From an archaeon (GTDB lineage: Archaea; Thermoplasmatota; Thermoplasmata; Methanomassiliicoccales; Methanomethylophilaceae), in contig JAKSHX010000002.1 of the NCBI GenBank assembly GCA_024399155.1, positions 32,657-96,656 of the forward strand: a stretch of 64,000 nt of DNA. Direction: 5' to 3'. The notes beneath the pieces are model-generated. The model saw only the letters and a list, made by a program, of their open reading frames with translations, was not told the origin of the DNA and searched no databases. The translations under genes were made by a program, and so were the position numbers. Positions 9,024 through 17,738 of this stretch are shown one piece after another (the first letter of the stretch is position 1; the number at the start of each line of letters is the position of its first letter).

Positions 9024-10586
9024 ATGGGCGTTGGAGAGTACTTTGTGATTATAAATATCGGAATTCTTTTTACATTTATCCTATATTTCTTACTGATTCT
9101 CAGTATAGGCTACTACTTTTACCATAAAATTCACAATATGGAAGACTATATTATTGGTGGAAGAGAACTCAACCCTTATGTCGGCGCTATGTCCGCTCAA
9201 GCTTCCGATATGAGCGGGTGGCTTCTGCTTGGTTTGCCTGGATCTATATACGCTGCCGGTCTTGGAGGAGTTTGGATTGGTATCAGTCTTGCTGTTGGTT
9301 CATACTTTGCTTGGCTTTTGATAGCAAAACGTCTTAGGATTTATTCTGAAAAATGTGGTAATGCCCTTACTATCCCCGAATTCTTTTCAAACCGTTTCAA
9401 AGATGAGTCAGGATATATCAGATTTGTCAGTTCTGCTGTCATTCTCGTATTTTTTACCTTTTACGTAACATCAGGATTTGTATCGGGCGGTAATATCCTC
9501 GTATCTGTCCTTGGACTCGGGACCGGACAGTATAAAATAGCTGTATTTATCACAGCGGTGATTATTATTTCCTATACTTTCCTTGGGGGGTTCAAAGCTA
9601 TATGTTGGGCAGATCTCGTACAAGCCCTACTTATGCTATTTGCAATTATTATTGTGCCTCTTGCTGCACTTGGACAAATTGACGGTGGCTGGGAGCACAT
9701 GGTCAACGTCGTCAATAATGAAGTCAATCATTTTATGGATATAACGTGGAATAATGGTTCACCAATAAATGTCACAATATTGCTCTCGTCTCTTGCGTGG
9801 GGACTCGGATATTTTGGTATGCCCCATATTATCGTCAAATATATGGCTATTAAAGATCCGGAAAAAATAAAGGTTGCACGTCGTGTGGGAACTATATGGA
9901 TCATTATTGCACTTATCGGTGCCACTCTCATTGGTATAGTTGGACGTGCATATATGCCGGGACTTCCCAACCCCGAAAGAGCATTTATCGAAATTGTCGG
10001 AAGTGGAATATTCACAACCTTCACTTGTGGCATTCTTTATGCTGCATTGATGGCTGCTGTTATGAGCACAGCCGATTCACAACTTCTTGTAGCGTCATCT
10101 TCAGTAACGAACGATTTGTGTCATAAGTATACCAAAAGTAAGGAACGAAATATTGACGAAAAAAAGCTTATGTGGATTTCTCGAGCTGTTGTAATTGTAA
10201 TTGCAATAATTGCTATGATTTTTGCCTTAGATGAGAATAGTAGTATTATGAATTTGGTTTCTTTTGCGTGGAGTGGCTTTGGTGCAGCTTTTGGGCCTAT
10301 CATAATATTAGCGCTATTCTGGAAGCATATAAACGCAAAAGGTGCCATGGCTGGAATGTTAACTGGATTTATCGCAGATGTCATATGGAATTCATTCTTT
10401 AATGGTATCGGGATTATTCCAAAACTTCTAAATCAGAATTGGTGCGTCTGGAACTCCGGACTCTATGAATTGTTACCTGCGTTTGTATTAACATTTATTG
10501 TTGCAATCACCGTAAGTTTACTTACCAAAAATTCTGATGAAAATGTTCAAAAAGAATTTGACAAAATGATTTCTGAAAAATTTTGA
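9024..10586 (+). CDS. sodium:solute symporter (PutP-like, SSS family)
   Basis: A 520-residue inner-membrane carrier with about 13 predicted helices. It has features of the proline permease branch: a MEDYIIGGR segment near residue 40, the SAQASDMSGWLLLGLPG region of helix 2 (Na+/substrate site, about residues 55-75), and MSTADSQLL near residue 345 (Na2 site). Substrate is likely proline or a related solute, driven by Na+, but this cannot be fixed from sequence alone. Single gene between sufB and the Mrp ATPase. ATG at 9024 after AT-rich DNA; TGA stop. Confidence 0.88.
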   Translation: MGVGEYFVIINIGILFTFILYFLLILSIGYYFYHKIHNMEDYIIGGRELNPYVGAMSAQASDMSGWLLLGLPGSIYAAGLGGVWIGISLAVGSYFAWLLIAKRLRIYSEKCGNALTIPEFFSNRFKDESGYIRFVSSAVILVFFTFYVTSGFVSGGNILVSVLGLGTGQYKIAVFITAVIIISYTFLGGFKAICWADLVQALLMLFAIIIVPLAALGQIDGGWEHMVNVVNNEVNHFMDITWNNGSPINVTILLSSLAWGLGYFGMPHIIVKYMAIKDPEKIKVARRVGTIWIIIALIGATLIGIVGRAYMPGLPNPERAFIEIVGSGIFTTFTCGILYAALMAAVMSTADSQLLVASSSVTNDLCHKYTKSKERNIDEKKLMWISRAVVIVIAIIAMIFALDENSSIMNLVSFAWSGFGAAFGPIIILALFWKHINAKGAMAGMLTGFIADVIWNSFFNGIGIIPKLLNQNWCVWNSGLYELLPAFVLTFIVAITVSLLTKNSDENVQKEFDKMISEKF

Positions 10587-10700
10587 CAAACAGAGAAATT
10601 CTAATTTTTTCATTTTATAACATCGTTCACAATAAAACGAATCATTCGGTCAGTGTACTTTGATATGACGCACTTTGAAATTTGGTGAATATTACATAAA

Positions 10701-10712
10701 GTATTTATATAA
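10701..10712 (+). promoter_or_regulatory. TATA-like element upstream of the Mrp ATPase gene
   Basis: The stretch around GTATTTATATAA is a good archaeal TATA box. A second AT element (TTATATTATA) lies at 10811-10820. The second would place transcription start near 10840, just before the internal ATG at 10849. The first would give an mRNA leader of more than 100 nt. Confidence 0.4.
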
Positions 10713-10848
10713 TGATGACCGGGTCTCATGGATATCTTTTGATGTGATACTGATAAAAACTACACAGTCTTACAACCGTGTATGTTAGCGTCATATCGTC
10801 GATTAAATCCTTATATTATAATTACGGTCGATGGCAGGGGACGATATA

Positions 10849-11670
10849 ATGTCTAAACCAATGATCAGTGAAGACGATTTTAAACTTGAGATTAGTCTTG
10901 AAAGAATTAAACATGTAATTATAATTATGAGTGGAAAGGGCGGTGTAGGTAAAAGTACGGTAGCTACTAACATCGCAGCAGCATTATCAACAATGGGATA
11001 CCAGACGGGCATCATGGATGTTGACATAACCGGACCGAATATCCCAAAGATGTTCGGGATCGAGGATGGAAAGCTTGATGTCTTTGACGGAAAACTTGTT
11101 CCAGTAACAGTCCCGCCGTCTTTAAAAATAATCTCTATGGCATTTCTACTTACCAGCAAGGATGATGCTGTAATGTGGAGAGGCCCGGTTAAGATGACTG
11201 CTATTAGACAATTCATAGAAGACGTTTCATGGGGAGACCTCGATTATCTCATAGTAGACATGCCTCCAGGCACGGGAGACGAGGCTATATCAATTGCACA
11301 ACTCATACCAAAAGCAGATGGGATGGTTATTGTTACCACACCTCAAGATGTTGCACTTCTCGATTCGAGAAAGTCGATCACGTTCTCAGCACAATCTCAT
11401 ATTCCGATTATTGGACTTATAGAAAACATGTGTGGATTTGTCTGCCCTCACTGTGGTAAAACAACTGATATTTTTAAGTCTGGTGGTGGAGTGAAGACAG
11501 CGAAAGACTTGAACATAAGATTCTTGGGTTCGATACCCGTTGAACCAGGGATTGTTGTTAGTAGCGATTCAGGTATGCCAATAGTGATAGATAATCCAAA
11601 TTCAACGTCTGCAAAAATGTTCAAAAAAATTACTGAAGAAATCATTAAAATAGTTAAACATGACAGATGA
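10849..11670 (+). CDS. Mrp/NBP35/ApbC-family Fe-S carrier ATPase
   Basis: P-loop ATPase of the Mrp/NBP35 group that carries Fe-S clusters to target apoproteins. It shows the deviant Walker A GKGGVGKST near the N terminus, a DVDITGPN switch motif, MPPGTGDE, and the paired cysteines CPHC that bridge a [4Fe-4S] cluster between two subunits. About 273 residues, normal size. ATG 10849 is preferred because AGGGG sits 8 nt upstream and the nearby TATA element fits; ATG 10831 in the same frame would add six residues. Together with sufCB 2 kb upstream it gives this region a small Fe-S assembly set. Confidence 0.92.
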   Translation: MSKPMISEDDFKLEISLERIKHVIIIMSGKGGVGKSTVATNIAAALSTMGYQTGIMDVDITGPNIPKMFGIEDGKLDVFDGKLVPVTVPPSLKIISMAFLLTSKDDAVMWRGPVKMTAIRQFIEDVSWGDLDYLIVDMPPGTGDEAISIAQLIPKADGMVIVTTPQDVALLDSRKSITFSAQSHIPIIGLIENMCGFVCPHCGKTTDIFKSGGGVKTAKDLNIRFLGSIPVEPGIVVSSDSGMPIVIDNPNSTSAKMFKKITEEIIKIVKHDR

Positions 11671-11810
11671 TAAAGGAAGGATGTCACATTTCATTCTCCA
11701 CCTATTATCATTGTGACGTAACCCGGAGGGCAGTGAGGATGTGTTGATTAAATCATCAACGATATCGCAGGTAGGTTGTGATGTGTCCGGGATAAGTTGA
11801 CGTGCTGGTG

Positions 11811-12437
11811 TTAAACTCCTTTCTTATTTCCCCAGATCAGTTTGTGGAGCTGAGGGAGTACTCTTACGTTAAGTCCACGTTCGATAACTTCTTCTGCAAG
11901 AGGCTCAATGTCCATGCCGCCTACCGGCGTAAATATTACTTCACATTCTGGTGGGTATTTATTCATTATGTCAATTGAATACGCCAAATCAATACCGTTT
12001 GATATAATAAATTTCAGTTGGTCCTTCTTCTTTAATAAAGCAATGTTGGAGAAGTTCATCTTATCTTTCATCTTTGACGAGGGACATTTGATGTCCATAC
12101 TGATGACAATGTTGTCGGAATCTGGAACATTATTAAGAGATATAGATCCGTTGGTTTCCAAAACGATAGTTTTTCCGATTGCTAAAAGCTTCTTTAAAAG
12201 ATCTATGGTTTCCTCGTAAATCATGGGTTCTCCGCCTGTGACACATACATTTTTAATTTCTCCAATGTCGGACACAATGTCGTCAACAGACATTTCCTTA
12301 CCGTCACCAAATACGGCATACTGTGTATCACACCATGAACACCGAAGATTGCATCCTGCTACCCTAACAAAATGAGTTATAACACCGATCTTTTTGCCTT
12401 CTCCCTGTAAGGATCTAAAAGACTCACAGATTTTCAT
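11811..12437 (-). CDS. queE: 7-carboxy-7-deazaguanine synthase (QueE)
   Basis: Radical SAM enzyme that contracts 6-carboxytetrahydropterin to 7-carboxy-7-deazaguanine, step three toward preQ0, which archaea insert into tRNA and convert to archaeosine. The ORF opens at 12455; ATG 12437 gives the family-typical MKICESF start, with SLQGEG close behind. The Fe-S motif CNLRCSWC follows (C35, C39 and C42 in ORF numbering), then TGGEP. About 208 residues. It ends the minus-strand run dph2-mtxX-queD-queC-queE, starting about 4 nt after the queC stop (or overlapping it if the longer start is used). Confidence 0.94.
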   Translation of the reverse strand: MKICESFRSLQGEGKKIGVITHFVRVAGCNLRCSWCDTQYAVFGDGKEMSVDDIVSDIGEIKNVCVTGGEPMIYEETIDLLKKLLAIGKTIVLETNGSISLNNVPDSDNIVISMDIKCPSSKMKDKMNFSNIALLKKKDQLKFIISNGIDLAYSIDIMNKYPPECEVIFTPVGGMDIEPLAEEVIERGLNVRVLPQLHKLIWGNKKGV

Positions 12438-12441
12438 CCTA

Positions 12442-13113
12442 TCACTCGTACTCAATCTCGTCTTTAAATCCAGATTCCTTAAACCCTTTTAGACGAAGTT
12501 TGCAAGAGTCACATTTTCCACATGCTTTATCTTTGCCATTATAGCATGACCATGTTAAATGCAGAGGTGCCCCTAATTTTTTTCCGAGACGGACGATATC
12601 AGCTTTCGAACAATTGAGTATGGGGCACACAATTTTGATAGGACGTCCTTCGACTCCAGCTTTTGTACCAACATTTATCATTTTTTCGAATGAATCGAGG
12701 AACTCAGGACGACAATCAGGATATCCGGAATAATCTACGACGTTGGCACCAATGTATATTTTATCTGCATTTACTGATTCAGATAAACCGACAGCAACTG
12801 ACAACATAATCATGTTTCTTGCGGGAACGTATGTAACTGGGATGTCAGAGCCTATATCGGATTTATTCCTGTCTTCTGGTACATTTATGCTTGTATCAGT
12901 AAGAGCAGAACGAAACATACTAAGATTCATGTCAACTATTACATGCTTAATATTGTAGAATTTTGAAATGTTAGATGCAGATGTCAGCTCTTTATCATGT
13001 TTCTGACCGTATCTGAAACTCAATGCAACAACTTCGTTGTTATCGGCAATCGCTTGCGCTAGGGTAGTTGTTGAATCTAACCCGCCAGATAGTAATACGA
13101 CTGCTTTAGACAT
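12442..13113 (-). CDS. queC: 7-cyano-7-deazaguanine synthase (QueC)
   Basis: ATP-dependent amidotransferase-like enzyme that turns 7-carboxy-7-deazaguanine into preQ0. The PP-loop SGGLDS lies at residues 9-14 of the chosen start. The C terminus has the Zn site CYNGKDKACGKCDSC. ATG 13113 gives the common MSKAVVLLSGG start and lies 2 nt after the queD stop; ATG 13125 would overlap queD by 11 nt. About 223 residues, normal. With queD and queE it forms a full preQ0 module; folE-like and tgtA genes are not in this window. Confidence 0.95.
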   Translation of the reverse strand: MSKAVVLLSGGLDSTTTLAQAIADNNEVVALSFRYGQKHDKELTSASNISKFYNIKHVIVDMNLSMFRSALTDTSINVPEDRNKSDIGSDIPVTYVPARNMIMLSVAVGLSESVNADKIYIGANVVDYSGYPDCRPEFLDSFEKMINVGTKAGVEGRPIKIVCPILNCSKADIVRLGKKLGAPLHLTWSCYNGKDKACGKCDSCKLRLKGFKESGFKDEIEYE

Positions 13114-13114
13114 G

Positions 13115-13588
13115 TTATAGCTCATGAGTACACCAGGCAGTCTGTCCTCTTTCTTCATCCAGCCCTATAGAAACAGATCGTACATTCGATGAAAAATCAA
13201 TTTCGTTGATAATTCTTCTGATCATCATCTTAGTCATCTCCTCTGCTGTAATATTAGGGATTTCTAATATCACTACATCTTCTCTAGGGAACGTATATTT
13301 TTTATTTCCACATGTTGCGTCTACTGATTCCGAACCCACAGTCAATACAACATTATCTGACTTTCCTGGAAGAATCGTTCTGTGATCTAATTCGTCAGCA
13401 ATTTTTTTGAGTTCTTTTTTTAACAAGGTGAAGTCCATGATCATCCCATCGTTTCCTATATCACCCTCGAGTTTCAAACGCATGACATAAGAATGACCGT
13501 GAAGCCTTGCACACTTTTCATGTTTTGGTATAAAATGACAGGCAGAAAACTTTATTCCTGCATGTTCCCCATCAATTTCCAACATCAT
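13115..13588 (-). CDS. queD: 6-carboxytetrahydropterin synthase (QueD/PTPS family)
   Basis: Converts 7,8-dihydroneopterin triphosphate to 6-carboxytetrahydropterin for preQ0. At 157 residues it is the usual size. The zinc histidines are visible as CHF (H18) and LHGHSY (H30, H32). DELDHRTILPG lies mid-protein, and the catalytic E and Cys-rich tail (GLDEERGQTAWCTHE) are at the C terminus. The ATG at 13588 overlaps the stop of the upstream mtxX gene by four bases (ATGA), a sign of translational coupling. Confidence 0.93.
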   Translation of the reverse strand: MMLEIDGEHAGIKFSACHFIPKHEKCARLHGHSYVMRLKLEGDIGNDGMIMDFTLLKKELKKIADELDHRTILPGKSDNVVLTVGSESVDATCGNKKYTFPREDVVILEIPNITAEEMTKMMIRRIINEIDFSSNVRSVSIGLDEERGQTAWCTHEL

Positions 13589-14334
13589 AACTTTCCCTCC
13601 GCAAGTCTCATAGCTAGCGCTATAGAATCTTTATAACTATTTTTGGCGCGTGAAGTGTCAATGAATACCTTATCTATATTAACTATTGGGGCACCAAGTG
13701 CTTGTACGCCACCAATAAAGTGCATTGTCCTAAATATCAAATTACCTGAAATGCCGTCTGGTGCGATTATCAAGTCAGCATTATCAACAGCTTCTTCAAT
13801 AAGTATCTCCGCGTCGTATGCGTCGTAGCCATCATTATTCAGCATGTTTACAAGTTTTAAGGCATCACATATTGTTCTATCTACAACTGGATGACGGCCC
13901 ATATCATCTTTTCTACCCCCAGACATTACCGCTATTCTGGTATTCATACCAATTTTTTTCATGAATTTAACACTCTTAACTGCAAGACTATACTTCTGCT
14001 CAATTGTCCATCCCTCATCTATTCCAACCGGGGCAGTTACTATAAATTTCCCGTTAATGAACTCAAAGAGAACGATTCTTTCAAGCTCTGAAACTCCCAT
14101 CTTTTTCTTTAATATTGGTAAGAGAACAGATGATGACATGTCTCCACGTACAGCTGCATTAATTTTATCAGTGACTAAATCATCGATCAACCTTACAGGA
14201 TCGGTATACACAGTGGCATAATCATCGATACCTTTGACACTATTTTTGGCCTTAGATGACATGCCGCTGCAACCAATACCGACTTTCACTCCATTAGGAA
14301 CGTGCCTTTCTAGAAGTATCCGAGATGTAAACAT
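13585..14334 (-). CDS. mtxX: methanogenesis marker protein 4 (MtxX)
   Basis: About 250 residues, related to phosphate acetyl/butyryl-transferases and seen as a marker in methanogens. The family signature MSGGRKDDMGRHPVVDRTI is centred near residue 155, and an I-A-P-D-G-I-S-G-N-L segment follows. Its biochemical role is not firmly established; a link to methyltransferase activity has been suggested from the name. ATG 14334 is chosen over TTG 14364. It sits between dph2 and queD, sharing four bases with queD, so it is co-expressed with tRNA/translation modification genes here. It is one of the strongest methanogen signals in this window. Confidence 0.85.
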   Translation of the reverse strand: MFTSRILLERHVPNGVKVGIGCSGMSSKAKNSVKGIDDYATVYTDPVRLIDDLVTDKINAAVRGDMSSSVLLPILKKKMGVSELERIVLFEFINGKFIVTAPVGIDEGWTIEQKYSLAVKSVKFMKKIGMNTRIAVMSGGRKDDMGRHPVVDRTICDALKLVNMLNNDGYDAYDAEILIEEAVDNADLIIAPDGISGNLIFRTMHFIGGVQALGAPIVNIDKVFIDTSRAKNSYKDSIALAMRLAEGKL

Positions 14335-14370
14335 TACACAATAATACAAAAATCGATATTTCAATATTGG

Positions 14371-15357
14371 TTAAGGTCTTATGGTGTCAAACACATAATC
14401 CTCCCATTCGCGAATGCCTAAGACTATTTCCGTTTCTGGCGGTGTAAGAATAGGTTTGTTATACCTAAGGGAATCATCCATTGCAAGTCTAGGGCATGCT
14501 GTACTAATAAATGCATCAACTGTGTAAGCCATTAGATTTTGAGGAGTGAGTTCATTCATGTACACTTTATAGGCTTTCTTTTTTGACTTTTGTAATTTGA
14601 TGATAATATCATCGGCGACCGATTCTCTTTTTTGACCGATTTTGCTACAAACAATCACTAAAAAAGATTTGGCCTCTTTGGCTCTTTGTATAGTGGCAAA
14701 CCTTCTGCGTAGAATTCTGTCTTTAATCTCATCGATGCTTTTAAAATCACCTGTGATAGGATTTAAAATGCAAATTTTCTTTTTTACACTAAAGGCTACG
14801 GCAAGGGGATGAAAATTGCCCTCTCCGATGAACAGAAGCATATCTACACCTGAGGTAACTGCCTCTGCTGAACTACAATCACAACCAAGCACTTGACCTG
14901 GATAATAAATTCTTGCATCACCAATTACAATTACAGCGCTTTTTCCGCTCTTTTCAATGATCTCCTTAGCCTGTTCAAGACATTTTATATATTGAACCGT
15001 AGAAAGTAATCCGACCTTCGGAGGAAAAAACTGCACGTTTTTTCTTATAATATTTTTTATATCGACATTACAAAATGCTTCAACGTACAAGACGTCTTCC
15101 TCAATACCCTGGCATGGTATCGGTGAATGTCCAAAATGGACTAACGCATCAGCAATGGTCCTAAAATTGTAGAACACGTCACATGCGCCATAACATGGAT
15201 CACCTAAAATTATGAATGAAGCGCCTGTCTTTTCAGACAGAAAATCAACTACCTCCGTCGCTTTTCGTTTCAATCCATCCGGGAACTGAAGTGCAACTGA
15301 AGAATATTTCCTACTGCTGATCCATGTAGCGATGTATTCGAGTCTTAAATCGAACAT
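14371..15357 (-). CDS. dph2: diphthamide synthase Dph2 (radical SAM-like)
   Basis: Archaeal Dph2 transfers the 3-amino-3-carboxypropyl group of SAM to a histidine of EF-2, the first step of diphthamide synthesis. Its noncanonical Fe-S cluster uses three distant cysteines. Here these fit C55 or C59 (GDPCYGACD), a Cys in GQVLGCDCS near residue 168, and C288 (ACPRLAMDD). LPDGL is read as FPDGL at 25-29. At 328 residues it is full length. It abuts rpl10e with no gap (ATG 15357 directly after the L10e stop) and leads into mtxX. Its substrate EF-2 is encoded in this same window. Confidence 0.93.
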   Translation of the reverse strand: MFDLRLEYIATWISSRKYSSVALQFPDGLKRKATEVVDFLSEKTGASFIILGDPCYGACDVFYNFRTIADALVHFGHSPIPCQGIEEDVLYVEAFCNVDIKNIIRKNVQFFPPKVGLLSTVQYIKCLEQAKEIIEKSGKSAVIVIGDARIYYPGQVLGCDCSSAEAVTSGVDMLLFIGEGNFHPLAVAFSVKKKICILNPITGDFKSIDEIKDRILRRRFATIQRAKEAKSFLVIVCSKIGQKRESVADDIIIKLQKSKKKAYKVYMNELTPQNLMAYTVDAFISTACPRLAMDDSLRYNKPILTPPETEIVLGIREWEDYVFDTIRP

Positions 15358-15873
15358 TTATAGGACAAGGTCTTTTCCTTTTTCAACATCTATGTAACAC
15401 GGTGTGGGATATTTCATCGATGCCTTCCAAAGTGCGAGCTTGGCTGTATCGAACGCGGGTCTAGTACAACTAACGGTCATGATTGCTTGATTACGTTCAA
15501 ACCTCGCCGCAGTTCCAACATTTTTTCCAAATGCGTGACGCATTCCACTTGATACACGGTCTGCTCCCGCACCAGTAGCAAGTTTATTTTCCCTGAGAAC
15601 AACGTGTGGATATGCTCTTAATTTGAGATGATAATTGGCAATTCCAGCTTTCGTGAGAAGTCTGTTAGCTGCAATACGACCTGCTTCAAGAGACGTGTGT
15701 CTAATTTGCACGCGGTTTTCGCATTTGAGAGTAAGTGTAATTGGAAATTCATCCTTAAGGTTACCCATGTCAAACTGACTGATTCTGCTGTTAGGTACTC
15801 CACCCATGTACTCTTTACGGGTGTATGCCATCCCTTTAACTTCTCTATACATTATTGCGGGTTTTCTCGTCAT
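15358..15873 (-). CDS. rpl10e: ribosomal protein L10e (uL16)
   Basis: A 171-residue large-subunit protein of the archaeal/eukaryotic L10e type. It has the expected MTRKPA start and Y-R-E-V-K-G stretch, a basic RAYPHVVLRENK region near residues 106-117, and GMRHAFGK near 130. ATG 15873 follows a GGTGG ribosome site. It is the first gene of a tightly packed minus-strand run with dph2, so ribosome production and EF-2 modification may be co-regulated. Confidence 0.96.
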   Translation of the reverse strand: MTRKPAIMYREVKGMAYTRKEYMGGVPNSRISQFDMGNLKDEFPITLTLKCENRVQIRHTSLEAGRIAANRLLTKAGIANYHLKLRAYPHVVLRENKLATGAGADRVSSGMRHAFGKNVGTAARFERNQAIMTVSCTRPAFDTAKLALWKASMKYPTPCYIDVEKGKDLVL

Positions 15874-16056
15874 TTACGCCACCGATGTGCATCAACAATG
15901 GTGGTGAGCAATTCTCAGTATATATTTAAAGACTGTTATAGTTACAACGTTACACGATCGCTGAATATGATGTCTGGGTAGATAATTTACGTTGCTTTGC
16001 GAAAATAATATTTAATATAATATGTCACTTACGCAGGACTTGGATGGGGTGCAGCG

Positions 16057-17055
16057 ATGTTCACTGTTAACATAGTTTCTGATAAAAATGATGGGAGAAT
16101 TCCAGTTGCGCTCACGGGACAAATAATGGTCGACATACAGGACTTGTTCAGACATGTTGGTGAATATATCATTTCTAGGGAAATGCGTCTTCAGGGTGTA
16201 GTCTCCAAAAAATTGTCTGAGAAATTCACACTTTATTCCGACAAATTAGATGGTGTTACCTTTGAATCGTCATCGTACAGGCCGGAAACAGATGGCTTTG
16301 GAAACATTTTGGATGATGCTATAGCAATGCTCGAAACTGTAATGGATACCCTCGGGTCTGGTACCGGAGGATATTGGGTTGAGGACACCTTTAAAGATGC
16401 CATTTATAGGAATCAAATTATTATCGACATTGTGGCACTTTATCAGGACCTTAGGGATACGGAAGGGTTTTGTCTGATGTATGGTACAAAAACTGAATTA
16501 AAAAAATTTGGTGAAGTAAACGTTCAAAAACTGGCTAGGTTTATTGATGATAGGAAATTATCGGTTAATGGTGCAGCTGTCGGTATCATCGAAAAAGTCG
16601 GTTACAAATCAAGACAAATATACCAGCTTAACATGGGTGATAGAACCGCTAAACTAACATTTTCCGATCAAAAGCTAGCAGAAAAAATAATTAAAGATGC
16701 AACAACCGTCGTTGGAGAGATTGATTATTCTCAAGATGGGACAATTAGGGCTGTCAACAACGTGTATGAGATATTGCCTCTTACAACGATTAAGTTTCAC
16801 AGAATGATTTCATCCATCGGAGATATTTTGCTTAAAGTACCGATCGACGTGAATGTCGTATTTAAGGAAAATGAGTGGGTTCTTTCAAATAAAGATCTTG
16901 GAATTATTTCTAGTAATAGCAGCTGGGATTTGGCGATATCGGGGTTTCATGATTACTTTATATTTTTATGGACAGAATATCACAAAAAGGATGATTCTTT
17001 ACTTAATGAAGAAGAAAAAGAAGTGAAGGACTATATCGACACATTGGTCGTTTAA
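16057..17055 (+). CDS. hypothetical protein
   Basis: 332 residues with no family I can name. It has no membrane span or signal peptide. The sequence alternates helix-rich N-terminal parts (about 20-140) with beta-rich stretches, and ends in an acidic helix (DDSLLNEEEKEVKDYI, near residues 311-326). The ~70-residue tail around DYFIFLWTEYH resembles C-terminal tails of several archaeal hypothetical proteins, but I cannot assign a role. A GGGGTG ribosome site precedes ATG 16057. It lies alone between the L10e operon (divergent) and rnp4 on the same strand. Confidence 0.7.
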   Translation: MFTVNIVSDKNDGRIPVALTGQIMVDIQDLFRHVGEYIISREMRLQGVVSKKLSEKFTLYSDKLDGVTFESSSYRPETDGFGNILDDAIAMLETVMDTLGSGTGGYWVEDTFKDAIYRNQIIIDIVALYQDLRDTEGFCLMYGTKTELKKFGEVNVQKLARFIDDRKLSVNGAAVGIIEKVGYKSRQIYQLNMGDRTAKLTFSDQKLAEKIIKDATTVVGEIDYSQDGTIRAVNNVYEILPLTTIKFHRMISSIGDILLKVPIDVNVVFKENEWVLSNKDLGIISSNSSWDLAISGFHDYFIFLWTEYHKKDDSLLNEEEKEVKDYIDTLVV

Positions 17056-17121
17056 GGTCTTTTAAGTTTTGATATAAATATTTATATTGTAAAACAGTGA
17101 GTGCCTTTGGGGGGCACTTTA

Positions 17122-17457
17122 ATGTCCAGAAAACGTATCTTAGGACGTGCTGTATCCGACATCGCATCGAGGCGCATGTCGGTATTGTTCAGGCTTTCCG
17201 AAAAAGCCCTAAAGGACAACAAACCGGAGAGGGCGGAAAGATACGTTGATATCATTAAACGTATTAGTCGGAGAACACGTACACTCTTTTCAAATAAAAC
17301 CATGTTCTGTAAGAGATGCAACACATTACTCACTAACGGAGAAAGTTTTAGAGTTAGAGTCATGAATGGTCGTGTAAAAATTACGTGTTTGAAATGTGGG
17401 GAGATCAAAAGAATACCGTATTTGAAGGAACAAAAAAATGATGGAAAAGGAAGCTAA
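17122..17457 (+). CDS. rnp4: RNase P protein component 4 (Rpp21/Rnp4)
   Basis: Zinc-ribbon subunit of archaeal RNase P, which trims tRNA 5' ends. An N-terminal helical pair lies at about residues 10-60. A ribbon with CKRC and CLKC (about residues 63-66 and 92-95) follows, with a basic tail. ATG 17122 is chosen because GGGGGG lies just upstream; ATG-like 17101 would add seven residues. It overlaps the next gene by 20 nt. About 111 residues is normal. Confidence 0.9.
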   Translation: MSRKRILGRAVSDIASRRMSVLFRLSEKALKDNKPERAERYVDIIKRISRRTRTLFSNKTMFCKRCNTLLTNGESFRVRVMNGRVKITCLKCGEIKRIPYLKEQKNDGKGS

Positions 17458-17734
17458 AAAGGAACTCATGCGCAGAGCACTGAAGGATAATCACATCGTG
17501 CACGTCGGTAAGGACGGACTAAAAGGTAGTCTTTACGATGAAGTTAAAACACAAATTAAGAAGAACCACCTTATTAAAATCAAAATCTTAGAGAATGTTG
17601 AAATTAAAACAAATGACATCGCCGATACTATTTCTAAAAATACGGAGTCTATTGTGGTAGATGTACGTGGTAATGTAATTATTCTCACTGACAAGAGGAC
17701 TTGGACATCTCTCATTCAAAAAAATTCTAAGTGA
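17438..17734 (+). CDS. YhbY/CRM-domain RNA-binding protein
   Basis: A 98-residue protein with a single CRM domain: basic N-terminal helix, HVGKDGL loop (the GxxG-type RNA contact, about residues 27-33), then beta strands ending with R-G-N-V-I-I-L-T-D. Relatives bind pre-ribosomal RNA or group II introns. The start overlaps rnp4 by 20 nt and serS follows within 5 nt, so the three form a short tRNA/ribosome-related operon. Confidence 0.87.
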   Translation: MMEKEAKKELMRRALKDNHIVHVGKDGLKGSLYDEVKTQIKKNHLIKIKILENVEIKTNDIADTISKNTESIVVDVRGNVIILTDKRTWTSLIQKNSK

Positions 17735-17738
17735 TTAA

